From an uncultured Flavobacteriaceae bacterium (lineage in GTDB: Bacteria > Bacteroidota > Bacteroidia > Flavobacteriales > Flavobacteriaceae): 6,485 bases of DNA. Shown one piece after another: positions 5,572 through 6,485 of the stretch (its first letter is position 1; each line of letters starts with the position of its first letter). The stretch lies in contig CAMZMA010000248.1 of assembly GCA_947311815.1 (NCBI GenBank), positions 1 through 6,485 on the forward strand, in the 5' to 3' direction. The notes under the pieces are model-generated. The model did not search any database. It was given only the letters and a program-made list of their open reading frames with translations, and was not told the origin of the DNA. A program made the translations under genes and the position numbers.

Positions 5572-6480
5572 TTATAAATTATTATAGTATAAGGTTTTAA
5601 TTATCCCGTCAGATAATCCTATTTTAGGTACATAAATTTTTCTTGCGCCACTCCATTTCATAGCCGAAAGATAAATTTTTGTTGCAGGTATAATCACATC
5701 TGCTCTATCAGGGTTTAAACTCAATTCTGAGATGCGTTCTTGATAGCTCATCTGTTTTAAAAACTGATATTGGGCATTTAAGTAAATAAACGAAATAGGT
5801 TTGCCAATAGATCTACCAGACATTTTAAAGAGTTTGTTAATATTTCCTCCAGAACCTATTAATGATAGTTTTTTTAATCCTTTTGTATGAGCCTCAATCC
5901 ATTTTTGAACTTCTTTAAAAATGGCTTTATTTTTTGATTTTGAGTTGTTCAGTAATCGAACCGTTCCCATTTTAAAAGACTTAGAGTTGATGATTTTTCC
6001 ATGAGAAAAAATAGTAAACTCTGTACTACCACCACCAACATCTACATATAAATAAGAAGATTCGCTTTCTATCAATTCATTTAAATCTGTCGATGAAATA
6101 ATAGCGGCTTCTTCTTTACCATTAATAATATCAATTTTAATTCCTGTTTTTTTTGCTATTTTTTCAGCTACTTTTTTGCCGTTTTTTGCTTCTCTCATAG
6201 CAGAGGTTGCACAGGCTTTGTATTTTTCTACTCCATGAACTTTCATCAATAATTGAAAAGAATTCATAGCATCAATCATTCGTAATGTATTTTCTTTGCT
6301 AATGTTTCCATCAACAAAAACATCTGCTCCTAAACGAATAGGAACACGAACTAATGATGATTTTTTGAATTGTGGTTCTTTGTCTTTTTCTATAATTATA
6401 TTAGATACTAGAAGCCTAATTGCATTGGATCCAATATCAATAGCTGCATATTTTTTTATATGTAACGTGTCTTTTTTCAT
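5572..6480 (-). CDS. ppx: Short Ppx/GppA-family exopolyphosphatase / pppGpp phosphatase
   Basis: This 302-residue protein contains only the two-domain ASKHA phosphatase core, without the C-terminal HD-like extension of the approximately 500-residue E. coli enzymes. Visible motifs are phosphate-1 loop AAIDIGSNAIRLL (12-24), ATSAMREA (91-98), the glutamate pair E123/E124 in NGKEEAAI where the catalytic base is expected, phosphate-2 loop VDVGGGSTEF (146-155), GSGGNI (209-214), NPDRADVIIPA (256-266) and GLSDGI (288-293). It should hydrolyse terminal phosphates of polyphosphate and possibly pppGpp; sequence alone cannot decide which. It is cytoplasmic, with no signal peptide. The ATG lies 5 bases from the window edge. 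Ten residues precede the conserved core, and no in-frame Met lies between this Met and AAIDIGS. The promoter and any upstream partner (a polyphosphate kinase gene would be a natural neighbour) are outside the window. Confidence 0.95.
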   Translation of the reverse strand: MKKDTLHIKKYAAIDIGSNAIRLLVSNIIIEKDKEPQFKKSSLVRVPIRLGADVFVDGNISKENTLRMIDAMNSFQLLMKVHGVEKYKACATSAMREAKNGKKVAEKIAKKTGIKIDIINGKEEAAIISSTDLNELIESESSYLYVDVGGGSTEFTIFSHGKIINSKSFKMGTVRLLNNSKSKNKAIFKEVQKWIEAHTKGLKKLSLIGSGGNINKLFKMSGRSIGKPISFIYLNAQYQFLKQMSYQERISELSLNPDRADVIIPATKIYLSAMKWSGARKIYVPKIGLSDGIIKTLYYNNL

Positions 6481-6485
6481 TTGTA

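Overview
The window is very AT-rich and reads as a fragment of a Flavobacteriaceae (Bacteroidota) chromosome. Three things support this: the style of the proteins (an LpxK, a Nif3 protein with an inserted domain, and secreted proteins whose signal peptides end in SVSAQ or SVAQ), the absence of clear Shine-Dalgarno sequences, and several TAnnTTTG motifs upstream of genes, which is the Bacteroidota -7 promoter element. The genus cannot be fixed by eye. No mobile element, CRISPR array, tRNA or rRNA is visible, and no gene-free stretch exceeds 300 bases.

Layout. (1) Positions 14-51 hold a strong bidirectional hairpin terminator. (2) Positions 71-1938, minus strand, hold a two-gene operon: a Nif3-family dinuclear metal protein, then, after a 2-base gap, a coiled-coil protein of the DUF164/COG1579 'zinc-ribbon' family that has lost all its zinc-binding cysteines. 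(3) A 100-base divergent promoter region (1939-2038) separates this operon from lpxK (2039-3076, plus), the lipid A 4'-kinase. The lpxK stop codon lies inside the loop of its own terminator. (4) Positions 3231-3698, plus, encode a small exported thioredoxin-like protein with a WCGPC active site. (5) A bidirectional terminator (3715-3746) separates it from a convergent minus-strand gene (3784-5454). That gene encodes an exported OmpA-C-domain protein whose first three quarters are a cryptic array of about sixteen 23-residue repeats. (6) Positions 5572-6480, minus, encode a short Ppx/GppA-type exopolyphosphatase whose promoter lies outside the window.

Functionally the window is mainly cell-envelope and housekeeping. 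lpxK supports outer-membrane lipid A synthesis, the OmpA-like protein probably links to peptidoglycan, the thioredoxin acts on thiols outside the cytoplasm, and Ppx acts on polyphosphate or (p)ppGpp. The genes do not form one pathway. I see no convincing new multi-gene system. The most unusual items are the 23-residue repeat stalk of the OmpA-like protein and the cysteine-free 'zinc ribbon' protein tightly coupled to Nif3.
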